Positions 48,112 through 61,203 of a stretch of 64,000 bases of DNA are shown in pieces. The DNA is taken from assembly GCA_019914945.1 (NCBI GenBank), contig CM034100.1, positions 14,829,096 to 14,893,095 of the forward strand, given 5' to 3'. The translations under genes and the position numbers were made by a program. Each line of letters begins with the position of its first letter. Position 1 is the first letter of the stretch. The stretch comes from Typha latifolia. Taxonomy: Eukaryota; Streptophyta; Magnoliopsida; Poales; Typhaceae. The notes below the pieces were generated by a model. The model was not told where the DNA came from and searched no databases. It saw only the letters and a program-made list of their open reading frames with translations.

Positions 48112-51100
48112 TTACTGTTTCCTCGGCCTCTTATGCCGATGAGTATTCTCTGGAGTTGCACTGTCCTGCTTGCGTTTCATGGAGAGCTGCTTCGCCTTCC
48201 GAGCAGCAACTTTAGGCCTTTTACTGTTTCTAACTTTCTGATTTGGTGTTCGAACATTCTCGCGTTCATGGTTCCCGTTCTTGTTCCCATTATTACTGGA
48301 CTGTGGGTGCTTGCGTGCCTTTTTCAAGACTCCAGTTTTGCTTGATTTCAGGCCTTGGTAAGATAGAGAAGCTGCCTTCGGCTTGGATTTGTCATTCTCT
48401 TTGGATGAACCGTTTCCTGAGGTCAATGCCCTCTTCTTTTCTGGGAAATCCCTGTTTGACCCAGCACTCTTCCTCTTAGTCGGCGTAACAGCATCTGATG
48501 GCTTTGCATGGGAGAGCCTCAGAACACGATCTCGAATCATTAGGTCTCGCTTTCTAATGATGGTGTTTGCAGCCTCCTGCAGTGGTAAATGCATAACATG
48601 ATTAAAATAAATATTTGGGCAAAAAAGAAAGGGAAAGCAACATTCATACGATAAAATGAACTGGAAGTTCACAAGATACATACATACACACTTGTGTACA
48701 CATGGACACACACACATATATATACTTCTTTTGAGAAATTGGCTGATTAATTACATGACAATCATCCAAAATTAAAAGCTAAACATAAAAAGAAACAAAT
48801 CAGTTACGATTCTTCATCCGTTAAAAAGGATGTAATGCTTGTGACAAACATTAACTACTCTACAGACAACACAGGGCACAATTATTCAGTGCCTAAAGAA
48901 CAGCTTGAGGAATAGAGAAAGCAAGCATGGATATTAAGAATGGCAGTCTCGAGAAAAGAAATATGGGACAAGGAGGTGGTTAAGAAGCAGGAATTATTCC
49001 AGAGTCTAGCGAGGAGAAGATGAGGACCCTGATTCAGATTTCTAATATATATCTTCACTTTGAATCACAAAATCCTATTTAAGATACACACACACATATA
49101 TGCATAGAAATATGTATGTATATATAAACATATACATGCATGCACACATATATGTAAACATTGTTGAAAAGGTCCGACTTGCTGGATAGCTCCAGCACTT
49201 AAAGGCTAAAGGTTAATGCTAAAGCGCAGTAAAACAACTAGTTTAGTTTACTCCGATCTTTCTATTATCTGCTTGCAATAAAACATTTGTTATAAGTTTC
49301 AACTGATTTACATATTTATGAAAAGGCAAGTTCATCAGATGATGCATTACAATTACGTCTCTAAGATGATTGAAAGTTCAAAGATTGCATAATTAAATAA
49401 TTGAATTATACACAATTTTGATGTCTCAGTCAATTTGAACCTAAAGCACCACATAATAACTAATTGCTACTCCATTTTTACTATGCACAGGTACACACAC
49501 AGACATTCATAATACAAGTTCTCCAGAACATTTAAACAATGCTAGCATAAATTAGGGTACAATTGTTATAGCACAGCTTCTAACATTATCTTTTTTGTTT
49601 AAATAAGGGGTCAATGAACCATACCCTTGTTTTGAACAGAACATAGGCAATACCCTTTCCCAAGCTCATATTGGGATCTCTGACAACTCGTATAGCTTCA
49701 ACATTAGATTCTGCTCCACTGGCCCCACAAAACAGTTCGTAAAGTTCTTCATCCTGATGTAACAGTAAACACACAAAAATGAAGACAAATAATAAGCAGC
49801 AAGGTTAGAAAACAAATTTTTCTTAGAACAACAAACGTCTATTTAACCACTGTACACTACAATCAAAGGGGAATTCACCTTCACATCAAAAGGGAGGTTG
49901 CCCACGAAAACAGTCCTCTTTCTATCATAAAGTGGACCTTCTCCTTTTAGTTTTTTCCGAGGAGGGCATGCCATGTCGACACGCATGTGGTGTCCTCCAA
50001 CCTACAATTATAAGAAAGTTTAAATACAATCAGGCAAAGTAGTCGCCTTACTTGTAAGTTGCAGGCTTGCCGCTCATGGTAAAATTAGAAAAAGACCAAC
50101 TAACTTGTTACAACAGATTAGATCATCATACCTGTGCCATATTGTGAGACAAAGCAGCATGTGCCGACTGCTCATCCTTAAAAACAATGTAAGCATGAAC
50201 GCTGCAATGACAAAAGGGAAATAAGGTGCACGTGGAATATAGCTAAGAGAAATGGCATTTCTCATCATTAAAGAGTATCATTAACAACCCAATAGTATCC
50301 CATAAAAAGAGAGGCCAATCAATGGACCAGATTATCTACATTTCCTATTGCGGTTAAGGTGGGCATGGGATTATTCTAGAAAAAGGACAAATGCGAAATC
50401 TTTCAATTCAGGGACTTGCCATGCACCCTTATTTTGCACTCAAATTCTAATGTGAAATTACTACAGTACCAGTGATTCTGTCTATCAGAATTAAAATAAC
50501 ATATGCTAAAGCTCATCACAACAGTGATCTCAGTTCTCATGTCTTTAACAAAAGTAAAGAAGCTTTAGATACTTCTCCAAAAGCTAATTTTCAGACACAC
50601 AGACAGAGGAATTACATGGTTACAGTGCAAAGGAGGTCCAATGCCAGGTCACAAAATGCCTAAGATAATCATGTCACTGTAACAAAGAGAACTCGGCATT
50701 CAGATAAACACCCATACCCGTCTTTTTTCTCTCCTCTTTTGATTTCAACAACATGATAAGGTAATAAAGTAACCCTACAGAACAAGATTTGGACTCTGTT
50801 GTGGCAGTGACAAGATCCGCAAGTTTGCACGACATCATCTGGCTTTTAAAACTTCCAGCCAACAACCACTCACCACTCGGAGATAGGAGGACTCAAGGTT
50901 CACATAAGATTCAGACACTATTGCCTCTAAAAAAAAAAACCTCCAATTTTATGGCATATGCAAGTAGGGATGTCTGAAAATTAACACAGTTTTGGGTTCT
51001 AAAGTAGTTAATGCTGCAAAGGAATAAAAATCTAACCTCCAACACACAACTGATGCCACAAGTAGTGACAGACCGTATCAAGTTGCATTAATTTATTCCG

Positions 51101-52372
51101 AACAACTTGCCATGAATATGAATAAGTCTACCAGAAACTTGAAAATCGCATCACATAGAAAGTATAACATAATAATAGGAAAACGAGGTAATGAAATAAT
51201 AAATATAATTCTAGCTGCCTTCAAGAAATAATGATTTACCTAATCATAACCACACAGGCAAACATGCTTTATGCTTAAAGGAAACAAAGTAACTAGAAAA
51301 ATAAAAAAACAATCATCCACTAGTCAAAAGAGCGGGAGAAGAATAAATTGATATCTCTAATCAACAACTCGAAGTTGCAGGATAACAAGAAAGAGAGAAT
51401 TAGATATACACAAATAATGCTAAACTAAGTAACTATGTGATAGCACGGTGGACCAAGAAGGCAAGAACACAATGTTTTCTTATCTAAATATGTTGTTGTC
51501 TAATGCATTTGATAAACAACACAATTTCCAAAACCAAATAGATAAAAATTCGGAGCAAAGAAATTTTACCTATCAACAGCATCATTGATTTCTCCCTGGA
51601 ATATAGCCCCTTTTCTAGGTGTCTTGGTCTGATGAACAAAATCCAGTGTCAGAAAACAACATAATTTAAATTAAAAAAACATATTCCTCCACATTGTAAG
51701 AGAACAAAATAGAACAGAGAGATAAAATAAACTCACATTTTTTAGAGGCACCGATCTCACCCTCACCGACTCGATCTCCCCAAAGGTCGCAAACTCTTTT
51801 AAGAGCGTCTTATGCTTCGTCTTCAACGGCAAATTCCCGACGAAGACCGTCCTTGCGAGCTTGCTCTCGTCATCATAAGACTCCCCCTTTGACACCACCA
51901 TCTCCGCAGCCGCATCCGACGCCTTCCTCTTCTGACCAACCCCAACGACAACTCCTCCTCTTTCGTCGTCATTTCCCTCCAAATCCTTCTCCGCCGCCGC
52001 GCCATACTTCCTCCTCTCGTACTCCTGTTCTATCTCATCCCTCTTCCTCTTCCTCCTCTTCTTCTTGGGGCTCCCATCGCCATCGTTCTCGAGCTTCTTC
52101 CTCTTCTGTGGAATCGAGTCTGGGTCAGGGCTAGGATTAGGGCTTCTTTCCTTCTCCCACCTCCTCTTCCTCTCCTTGGCGGGGACGGCGGCCCCGCCAC
52201 TGAAAGGGTTCTGCGGTTCTTCCTTGGGAGGGAGCCTTAAACCTAGCTCCGGCGGGACGCCCGGGGGTTCCGGCGAGGGCTTCCGACGGAAGGGGTTGTC
52301 GGCGGCGAAAAGGGATTTGACGGCGTTGCAGAGCTCAGGAATCGGGTTCGGGTCCTTCGATTTCTTGCCCAT
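48112..52372 (-). CDS. RNA-binding protein 34 / Nop12-like nucleolar protein
   Basis: Probable 60S ribosome-biogenesis factor related to yeast Nop12 and animal RBM34 (homology). Exons 52372-51737, 51628-51570, 50201-50132, 50001-49879, 49753-49625 and 48576-48112 join in phase to 493 codons. The start MGKKSKDPNP was preferred over an in-frame ATG 81 bases upstream because the family begins near this LCNAVKSLFA stretch. Seen: a basic N-terminal region with KKKRRKRKRDE; RRM1 over exons 1-3 (ARTVFVGNLPLKTKHK, RKGAIFQGEIND, VHAYIVFKDEQSAHAAL); then RVDMACPPRKK; RRM2 over exons 4-6 (RTVFVGNLPFDVKDEELYEL, VEAIRVVRD, GKGIAYVLFKTREAA); and a very Lys/Arg-rich tail with several NLS-like runs ending HKRPRKQ. 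Confidence 0.93.
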
Positions 52373-53665
52373 CTCTCTTTGGTTGGGTGGGGGTTGGGGG
52401 GGATCGACGCATTTGGTTGCCCTTGGAGACGAGCATTTTAATGCTCTCTTCAAATTGGGCTTGATGGATCAAGGCCCAATGGATCATAATTTCGGCCCCG
52501 TTTGGTTCCTCCTCAGGATATTTTGAACACTGCTATGGATTTGTTACCCAAATAACAAAATTATTTCTACCTTATGTTAAAATTATTATTCAAATTATTT
52601 CATACACAAGATAAATATAATTTTACTCTTAATTTAATTAATAGTATTTCACATGTCACGTTAAAAATCATCTTTGCTCTCTCGTACCATTCACCCACCT
52701 CATTTCACAAACTCAAAGTTTAACCTCAATTTTTAATATATTTTCTATTCTATTTCTTACTCAAATATATATATTATATACTTAAGAAATGACAGCAATT
52801 TTAACTTGAATTTATATACTAAATCAAGAATATTTGACTATATTTACGGTTCTTAATTATACTTTTATTTCAATTTTATATTACATCAAAAGAGATAGTT
52901 ACACCACTGTTCTAATATACCAGCAAAACTCTTTATTTTTCTATTCCCAATAGTGGTACAATTTTAAAAGTTAAAAAAAAAATTTAAAATAGCTATGCTA
53001 GGGTTTTTTCTGTCAACTGAAACCCAAATGAATTTAAATTTTAGAAATAATTATACTTAAACTATTGTTTATTTTCACATAAATCTCCTTTGCGAGACAT
53101 ATTGACAATAGTAGTTTTGATTAAGTTGACATATACCTAACAGTTGATTGAGTTGACATATATCTAACAGTTTATTCATATTGAACTACACAAGGTCAAC
53201 ACACAGTGAGTAATGTCTCTTATATTAGTTGTCAGATTATTATTATTATTATTATTTTGTTAAAAATGTGGGGATCATTTTACTTTTGAGAAAAATAACA
53301 GAGAAATACTATAAATATTTTTACTCATAATTAAAGAGATTATATGATCGACTCTCACCCTAAATAATTATTATGGAGATTAGTTCATAGTAATTATTTA
53401 ATAACGCACATGACTTAAAACTTAGACTAGACAATTTACTATATTTGGCTAAACATTGGTGAGGCCTAAGTGTCTTACCTATGTATCTAAAGACAGTTGG
53501 CCCTTTGTTCAATATTTATCTGGTATTTAGGCTAATGAACGATAAAAAAAATTTAAAGTGTGATAAAATAAATAAAAGGGGCTATATGAAAATTGGGCAA
53601 GTTTTAAGCTATCCTTAGATTGAGCTTCATTTGCATATCGAATCCAAGGTTGATGCTTCCCGTAA
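52373..53665. other. Upstream region of the RBM34-like gene
   Basis: AT-rich after the first 150 bases. An (ATT)n run lies at about 53239-53256, and a short tandem of TTGAGTTGACATATA-like units at about 53115-53175. No gene seen. Confidence 0.4.
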
Positions 53666-54246
53666 AGGGTGAAAATGAGTTGGATTAACTCCGATCTAAC
53701 CCACTATTTGATTTGATTCGGATCAGATTCAAATAAAAAATTTCTATCCGATTCAAATACAAATTCAAATATATACAGAATTTTTGAAAAAAATTCGAAT
53801 ACAGATTCAGATACAGGTCGAATATAATTTTTGAGGATACAATATCGGATATTCGTTTATCCGCATATATTTTTGAATAATTTACAATTTTTAATTTATT
53901 TATTTAAATAATTAATATTGATATTATTACTAATGATGTGTTAGAGATTAATTTTTCTAATTTTATATGTATTTGATATACAAAAAATTTATTTTTGTGA
54001 AACTCTTAATATTTTTGTGTTAATTATATCTAAATAAAAAATTATAATTCATTTAAAATTTAATCAATATCTATTTAAGATCTGATACTCTATTCAAAAA
54101 ATTATCTATATTCGTTTAGTTAGGATATGATTTTAATTTTTACTATCAGTCTAATATTCGTATTCAAATTTATATCTAAAATAAAAATATAAATTCGGAT
54201 ATGGATTGAACACTATCTAATCCGTGTCCGGTCCGTTTTCGCCCTA
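53666..54246. mobile_element. Possible non-autonomous element with inverted ends
   Basis: About 580 bp. The left end reads AGGGTGAAAATG; the reverse complement of the right end reads AGGGCGAAAACGGACCGG. Just inside both ends are GATC/CGGAT-type motifs (CGATCTAACCC, TAATCCGTGTCCGG), and the middle is AT-rich without an ORF. I could not find a target-site duplication, so the superfamily is open. Confidence 0.5.
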
Positions 54247-54639
54247 ATCTCAGCAGTCCATGTTGTACCAACCATCGGTTGCACCAACCACACGATAATT
54301 ACTTTTCCCACAAGCGCTAATCAATCCTCGCAGATCCGGTTTTTATGACATTTGTCCAATCAACAGCAGCCGAGCACCCAACATTTGTAAGTACCTGCAA
54401 CCACGGTTGCAGAGAATCCTTTATATTCCATAGTAAGAAACACCGAGGACCCGTTCATCTCTCGTCATTGCTTGGTTCCTTTCTTACTCGACCGCTAGCC
54501 AATCGGTCCACCTTCTCATCTCCCAATAACCACCCCCAAGAGCTAGGGAGAGAGAGAGGGGGGAGAGAGATCTAGAGAGAGAGAGAGAGGAGGATCTCCG
54601 CCAAAACTCTCCCTCTCTCTAGCTTCAAATCCAACAGCC
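54247..54639. other. Promoter and leader of the ArfGAP gene
   Basis: GC-richer than the DNA before it, ending in a (GA)n leader at about 54541-54595 just upstream of the ATG at 54640. No separate gene seen. Confidence 0.5.
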
Positions 54640-57600
54640 ATGGCCTTCGATGCATTCAGCGACAAGAACGCCGTCTTCAGGAAGCTCAAAGCCAAATCCG
54701 AGAACAAGGTACCAACTTTTCTCATCTCTATCCTTTTCGCTTTGGAAATCTATTAGGTTTTATCTGGATCTGGTGCCGAAATCGCGGATCCGGAGGTGGA
54801 TTCCGCAGATCTGGTTGTTTTGGACGGCCGTATTTGACCTGTATTTCCGGATCGTCGTGTTTCGATCCAGATTTGCTTCGATTGCAACGCGAGGAATCCG
54901 ACATGGGCGTCTGTGACGTACGGGATCTTCCTCTGTATCGATTGCTCCGCCGCGCATCGCAGCCTTGGTGTGCATATTAGCTTTGTCAGGTATGGGAATC
55001 CTCGTTATTCTTGCTTGATTTGAGGAAAGAGGCAGCTTGAATTTGTTTATTGGAGTCTGGATCTGATCTCTGTAATAGAATCAAGAAATCACAAAAATGT
55101 TTCCATCATCTAAATGTAGAAAAGCGAATCCATCTTTAAGCTAATTTCATGTATTAATTATGTGTCCGCAGCATTAATAGGATTATGGAGGAAGTATATA
55201 TCTGTTGGTATTCTTGCCGGTTTCACCTACATCTGGCTATAGAAGGTTGTTGACTTGATTACAAACGAATAAAATTATGGGAGTACACCTTTTTCATTTC
55301 TTTTATGTATACGTCCTTTGCTGATATAATGATGAGTTATTTGAGAACGTTTAAAGCTCGTCTCATGTGCCCTTGTGGCACAGTTTTGGATATTAAACAC
55401 AATCTCTTATATAGTGGGTGTAAGGCTGTGTGCAACTTGCTCTCCTTTGATCCGTTTTGACACAAACCTCTTGCAACAGAATGCCTTTTTTGAAGTCGTG
55501 AATGACAAAATCAATTTCCAAAGCAAACTGCACAACTTCTGGTGTTTTGCCTATCGATGAAGAATAACTCAGGCCTGTGCTTGAGCTGCCTAAGTGCCTA
55601 GACCACCCCGTCCTTTCTTTGGTTTCATCATTATGTAGCTTTGTTGATGGGATGACAAAGACATGCTTTTGTTTCTTATTGAAATGACTTTTTAAACATT
55701 CCGATATTTAGCATCGCAAAAAGTTGGATTAAGATGATGAGATTGCTAAGTGGGCTGAGTTTCCTGCTTGAATGTTCATTTATAGCAGATTTAATTCCAG
55801 ATTCATGATAGCAAGATTCCTTATGGCAAAAGTTGGATTAGTGCTTCCTCCCTTTCGATCTCTATTTGCTTCTTTCAAGTTTTTCTTTTGATGTATGTAT
55901 TTGCTTCCGTGTTCCTCAGGTCAACCAATTTAGATTCTTGGACTCCAGAACAGCTGAAGATAATGGCTTTTGGTGGCAATAACCGTGCACAAGTTTTCTT
56001 TAAACAGCATGGCTGGGTGGATGGTGGAAAAATTGAGGCAAAGTACACATCCAGGGCTGCTGAGTTGTATAGGCAGATACTATCCAAGGAGGTTGCCAAA
56101 AGTTCTGCAGGAGATAATGGTCTGCCATCATCACCTGTTGCGGCGTCTCATGCGCCAGATTCAGCCAATGGTTTTTCTGATTTTAAGCTTGCAGATGCAC
56201 CGAAAGAAAATTTAAATGAGAGGCATGAACCTGAGATTACTCGTTCACCTAGGGCTCCCACTCATCCTACTTTTATCAGCTCTGTTAAGAAGCCCATTGG
56301 TGCAAAGAAGACTGGAAGTAAGACAGGGGGACTCGGAGTCCGAAAACTTTCTACAAAGGTCAATTATTTCTTCTCTGTACTGATTATTGGTGAAATGATG
56401 TTATATCCACAATGATATAAATGATACTTCCTGTAAGCTTATATATTTTTCTGGTGGTTCGTATCATGGCATTGCATAGTGCCTGATGATTATGTTATTG
56501 TCTCTTACTAAGATCTTAAATCTTTATTTACTTTTGAAGCTTCCCTACTTGGTCTTCATTTCCTTGCTCGTTAACAATTACTGTAATCTTTCTTTTCCAA
56601 GTACAATGAGAGTGACACGATTTTAGTTTCCTATTGCAGCCAAATGAAAGTCTCTATGACCAGAAGCCCGAAGAACCAGCACCTGCTTTAACATCCTTGG
56701 CTAGTTCGGCCAAGACACAGGGCCCAAGCCAATCCTTTCCTTCTCGATTTGAATATGTAGAGAATACACCATCAGCTGAGACTAGCTCTGGAGGAACTCA
56801 GGCATTTGGCCATGTTGCACCACCAAAATCTTCGAACTTCTTTCAAGACTTTGGAATGGATGGTGGATTTCAGAAAAAAGCAAGCTCCACTTCATCCAAA
56901 GTACAGGTAAAATTTTGTCAGCTCACTGTAATGTAGTTTAACTGAAGAAAGTGGCATTCAAGTTCAGTGTATATTCTGAATCGATTTTTGAAAGATGTAC
57001 TTTTTCCCTCTAGGTGTGTCCTAGTGCGTAGGAGTTTGATGTGTCCTAGTGCGTAGAAAGTGGCATTCAAGTTCATGCTAGTCGAAAATTGTCACTTTTT
57101 TTTTTACCTTCTCAACATTGTATTGTGTTCAAGATGACTCCTTATTGTAAGAAAAAGCATAGAGGAGGATGCTATCATCATCTCCTTTCTTTCATGCTCT
57201 CCTTGGTATATGATTGTTCCCTATCATAAAAGACATCCTTATTATCTTGCTTAGAACCATGCCGAGTAGTGAAGGAACCTAATATGCATGCCTAAGAGTG
57301 TTACCTGGAGAGCATTTAGAATAATGACAAGTATGCTACTTTGCATATCTATTTAGGCTTGAACAATTATGACTGGCGTTATTGAAAGATTTTAACCATG
57401 CTTTGAAGCATAGATGAATCATGGACCAGATTTATGACCAATTCAGTGGGATCTTGGGATTATATATGATACATTGTCACAAAGATATTGACCTATTATT
57501 TTTGTGGTACATAGGATGGCTCTTAAAATACATGTGACTTCGCTTAACTTTCATATTGTTCTTCAGATACCGGAAAGTAATGAAGCCAGACAAAAATTCT

Positions 57601-59098
57601 CAAATGCTAAGTCAATTTCATCATCTCAATTTTTCGGTGATCAGAACAAAGCAGAAAAGGAGGCTCAAGTTTCCCTTCAAAAGTTTACTGTACGTATATT
57701 CTGTTGTTAAAATTAGACTACTTCTTGCTTGAACTCAAGATATGTGCCTACTACATCAATTGCATGGTGCAGCTTGTGTAGTCACTTGTCCATGAGAGAT
57801 CTGTGTCTTATTATTCTCAAATGGTAGAAAGCTGCCACTTTAGTGGAGTTCCATTTGGTGTTTTTTTTTTGGTCTTAAAGTGTTTATATTCATTTGCTGG
57901 ATAGTGGATTGCAATTTGATCTGTATGGTTAGTTTAATGTTGACTAGGGGTTGCTTAACTGCTCACAACTGATTGCATGCAAACCATAAACTAATATGTG
58001 CATGAGGATGCATATTTTGAATAAGCCATTGCAGAATTGGCTGCAACTAGGATCAAAATCTCTTGCATCTTACGAACAAATATGGCTTAGCATCAAATGG
58101 GTCTCTCATCACTGTTAGACTGTTAGTGCATCACTTAGTCATATCTCTAGTTGCAGCTCCTTCTCTGTTCATCAGTATTGCTTGGTCATGGCCTCCTCTT
58201 TCGCATGCTGTTAAACAGAATGAGATAGCTGTGCTGCAGCTATTTTGTTTAAATGCCTGAGAAAATTCTGTTTTCATCTGCATCAATGTATTCACAGATG
58301 CAAGAAACTTGACAGCCCCACATTAGTAATCTTTTAATTCATTACGGTCTTCAAGCACTGAAGCTTTTGTCCAGTGAGGTAGACGATCAGCAGGTTCTAC
58401 ATACTGCATTTTATTAACTATAATTTCTAAGAATGAGATCTAGTCCTACCTTTCATTTTTGTAATTGCAATAGGTATTTATCACTTTGTTGCTCTTCAAT
58501 AGGGATCAACATCTATTTCCAGTGCTGACCTCTTTGGCCATGATATGATGGATGATTCTCAACTTGACCTGACTGCTGCAGACCTTATCAATCGGATCTC
58601 TTTCCAGGTACTTTCTCCGCGGCTGTTCATATATTATTTGCCAATTAGTTGGAGGCATTTTTTTATTCGAAGAGAGAGCTGGCAAGCCAGCTAAAGAGAA
58701 ACCAGATTACATCTTACGGCTTGACCAGCCAACTGAGATGTCAAAAAACAAAGTATCCTTAAGGTCATGGGGCAAAATGATAATGTCCTTTACTCAGCAA
58801 AATGCATTCATTGACCTTTAGTTGACTTCTCTTTGTTTGCATCAGAACTTACTATTTCTCCAGACAGCGAATGTCAATCTTAAGATGATTTTAATTTAGG
58901 ATAGCATGCATTTAATTTTCTCTTAAAGCAACTGCAAGTTTAAAAGAAAAAAATTATATACATGGCTCATGTCCTACCTTGGTTTTGCAGGCATCACAGG
59001 ATATATCCTCCCTTAAGAACATAGCTGGAGAAACCGGGAAAAAACTGACATCTTTGGCTTCCAATCTCATTAACGATTTTCAAGATAGAATCCTCTGA
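54640..59098 (+). CDS. ADP-ribosylation factor GTPase-activating protein, AGD8/9/10 type
   Basis: Stimulates GTP hydrolysis by ARF in COPI vesicle traffic at the Golgi (ARFGAP2/3 family). Exons 54640-54708, 54871-54989, 55920-56358, 56640-56906, 57567-57689, 58503-58607 and 58991-59098 join in phase to 409 codons. Seen: the ArfGAP zinc finger [35 protein letters not shown] (CxxCx16CxxC plus the catalytic Arg in HRSLG), then [19 protein letters not shown] and [10 protein letters not shown]. The ARFGAP2/3-type tail has [30 protein letters not shown] and [19 protein letters not shown] near the end. The intron after 56906 holds a nested local duplication. The start [20 protein letters not shown] fits the family. 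Confidence 0.95.
56948..57075. repeat. Nested local duplication in an ArfGAP intron
   Basis: AAAGTGGCATTCAAGTTCA occurs at 56948-56966 and 57057-57075. TGTGTCCTAGTGCGTAG occurs at 57015-57031 and 57040-57056. The second copies abut, which suggests slippage or repair events. Confidence 0.85.
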
Positions 59099-59816
59099 GT
59101 TCACGAAACGAGATTACTTATACATGTTCAAAGGCCAGACTCTTTTATCATATAAGATTGATGCCCATATGAGGGATTCTGCCTTGTCCACTGTACCAAC
59201 TTCATTTCATTTTTTTCCCCCATTAGAGAGTACATTGATCTACGGTTCTCAGCTGCAGTGCATGGAGCTACAGAACCATTCAAGAATGCTGTTTATTTTT
59301 TTTATTATATATTTGTAAGTCCTTGAGAATTTCGTTTTGCCTAGTGAACTGAGTGGTGAATGAGTTCCTGATATCTATGAGCAAATTAGTCCGTAGTTTT
59401 TATCGCTAACGTTTGCAGGTCAATGCCATAGACAAATCTTGAGTTCTTTATATCATCTGGCAAGTACCAGGTACTAATATAATATCCGGAGTTAAATCCA
59501 ATTTTGAGCCATTAGCGTGTCAGCAAAGTCATTAGCTTCACTTTTGGGCGTTTTCTTAACGCATAAATCGTTTTTTAACAACCAGTATTCTACTTCATGA
59601 TGATCACAATTTGTGGAACATTTAGTCTTAAAAGGTATAGCATAGCACCAGAAACATATAGAGACTATCATGATCTCCAAATCTCAAATACAACTAGCAG
59701 TACCTGCAGTCTGTAGCTAATTAGACCACACACACATAGTACTACAAATTTACTTTATATCGTGAGACATCATGCCTACTTATTAGTAACACACGTATAT
59801 AACAGGTAGATAGTTC
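59099..59816. other. Convergent 3' flanks of ArfGAP and the glycine-rich protein gene
   Basis: No gene seen; probably the untranslated 3' ends of both genes. Confidence 0.45.
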
Positions 59817-60341
59817 TCAAGGAGCATTGTTCAAATGCCCAACAACCTCATCACCCCCTCCTTTACCACCACTAAGGTGGCCATGGCCGCCGGCGCCGTA
59901 ACCACCGCCATTTCCAATCCCCTGGCCAACGCCACCGCCGCCGCCGCACCCACCACCACCAAGCCCCCCACCAACCCCAATTCCTCCACCTGTGCCACCA
60001 CCATAGCCAATGCCATGCTCTCCACCTCCTCCATATCCAGTTCCACCACCAATTCCTCCTCCCGTTCCTCCACCATAGCCAATGCCATGCTCTCCACCTC
60101 CTCCATACCCAGTTCCACCACCAATTCCTCCACCACTACCATAGCCACCTGTACCACCACCACCAAAGCCACTGCCAGCACCGCCAAACCCACCACCTCC
60201 AAAACCAGGCATGAGACCACCTATACCTTGCCCAGGGCCATATGGGAATTGGCCTTGAGTGAGGTGGGCTCTACTCACACCCAAGAGAAACAAGAGTGCA
60301 ATACTAACAAGTCTAGTGGTAGTAGAAGTAGTAGTAGCCAT
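59817..60341 (-). CDS. Secreted glycine-rich protein
   Basis: Probable structural cell-wall or apoplastic protein (inference from class). A single exon of 174 codons. The start MATTTSTTTRLVSIALLFLL is a typical signal peptide, with likely cleavage after VSRA. The mature part is mostly Gly with Tyr, and the C-terminal part has HLSGGKGGGDE. A 24-residue unit, beginning GGGEHGIGYGGG, is present twice in near-perfect tandem (72 bp; the second starts 72 bases from the first, near 60003 and 60075 on the plus strand). Codons are GGT/GGA-rich. The reversed frames over this repeat look open only because of low complexity. Function cannot be deduced beyond the class. Confidence 0.88.
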   Translation of the reverse strand: MATTTSTTTRLVSIALLFLLGVSRAHLTQGQFPYGPGQGIGGLMPGFGGGGFGGAGSGFGGGGTGGYGSGGGIGGGTGYGGGGEHGIGYGGGTGGGIGGGTGYGGGGEHGIGYGGGTGGGIGVGGGLGGGGCGGGGGVGQGIGNGGGYGAGGHGHLSGGKGGGDEVVGHLNNAP

Positions 60342-60380
60342 GAGTGAATTGTTTGTGCTGAGGACTTGGATAGGAGGAAC

Positions 60381-60389
60381 TATATATAG
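60381..60389 (-). promoter_or_regulatory. TATA box of the glycine-rich protein gene
   Basis: CTATATATA on the minus strand, 40-50 bases upstream of the ATG at 60341. This implies a very short untranslated leader. Confidence 0.65.
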
Positions 60390-61169
60390 AGGTAGTGGAG
60401 GTTTGCATGTTGCATGGTTTGCTCATGACTTGTTGCTTGTATCATTTTGTAGGATTAATTTGGACTAGCGGTTAAATAGTCAAGAACTACTCCCAGAAAA
60501 GTTAACCATTGGTCTATTTTCTTTCTATAAGATGCAAGTTTAGGTGTTTATCTTGTGAAGAACTGGCAATTCCTTAGATGAGTTAAAGTTCTATCTAATT
60601 CAAAGTGGAACCATATGTAGAAAAGAAAATTAACGCAGGATAGACGTAGAACTCACGAGAAACTGTGTGGAATAAGAGAATCTAGCTACTGTCGTACTAA
60701 ATCCAAGGGAAGTGGTTCTAAAGTCTAAAAGAAACTCAACAACTCCCAACAAATTTTTCCTCAATTGAATTGCAGCTATAAGATGATCATAAAGACTCTT
60801 ACTAGCAGATTGATGAGTTGATTTCTAATTACCAGAGTGCCTTCATTAACATGAGATATATCATGGACAACACAGTGAATGCTTATGAAATGGTATTTGA
60901 GGTTAGGAAGTAGAAAAATGAGGCATTATGTTAAAGTTGGATTTTGAGAAGGTATGGCTGAGGTTCTTCACTAGAGAGGGTTCCCACTGAAGTGAGTTGA
61001 TTGAGTGATGCAGTTAGGGCTGTTAAAATAATCAAACAGGCTTGAGCTTGGCTCGAAAATGAGTTGAACTGAACTTGGTCTTCAAAATAAACTCAGACAA
61101 ATAATTTCAAACTAAGATTGATCATGAGCCGGTTCAATCAAATAACCTCTCAATAAGGCTCGAAATGAT

Positions 61170-61203
<34 letters not shown>

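Noticed and set aside
59831..60347. Long open frames on both strands over the glycine-rich gene
   Set aside because: They come from the low-complexity GGN/CCN repeat; only the frame with a signal peptide and Gly-rich product makes sense.
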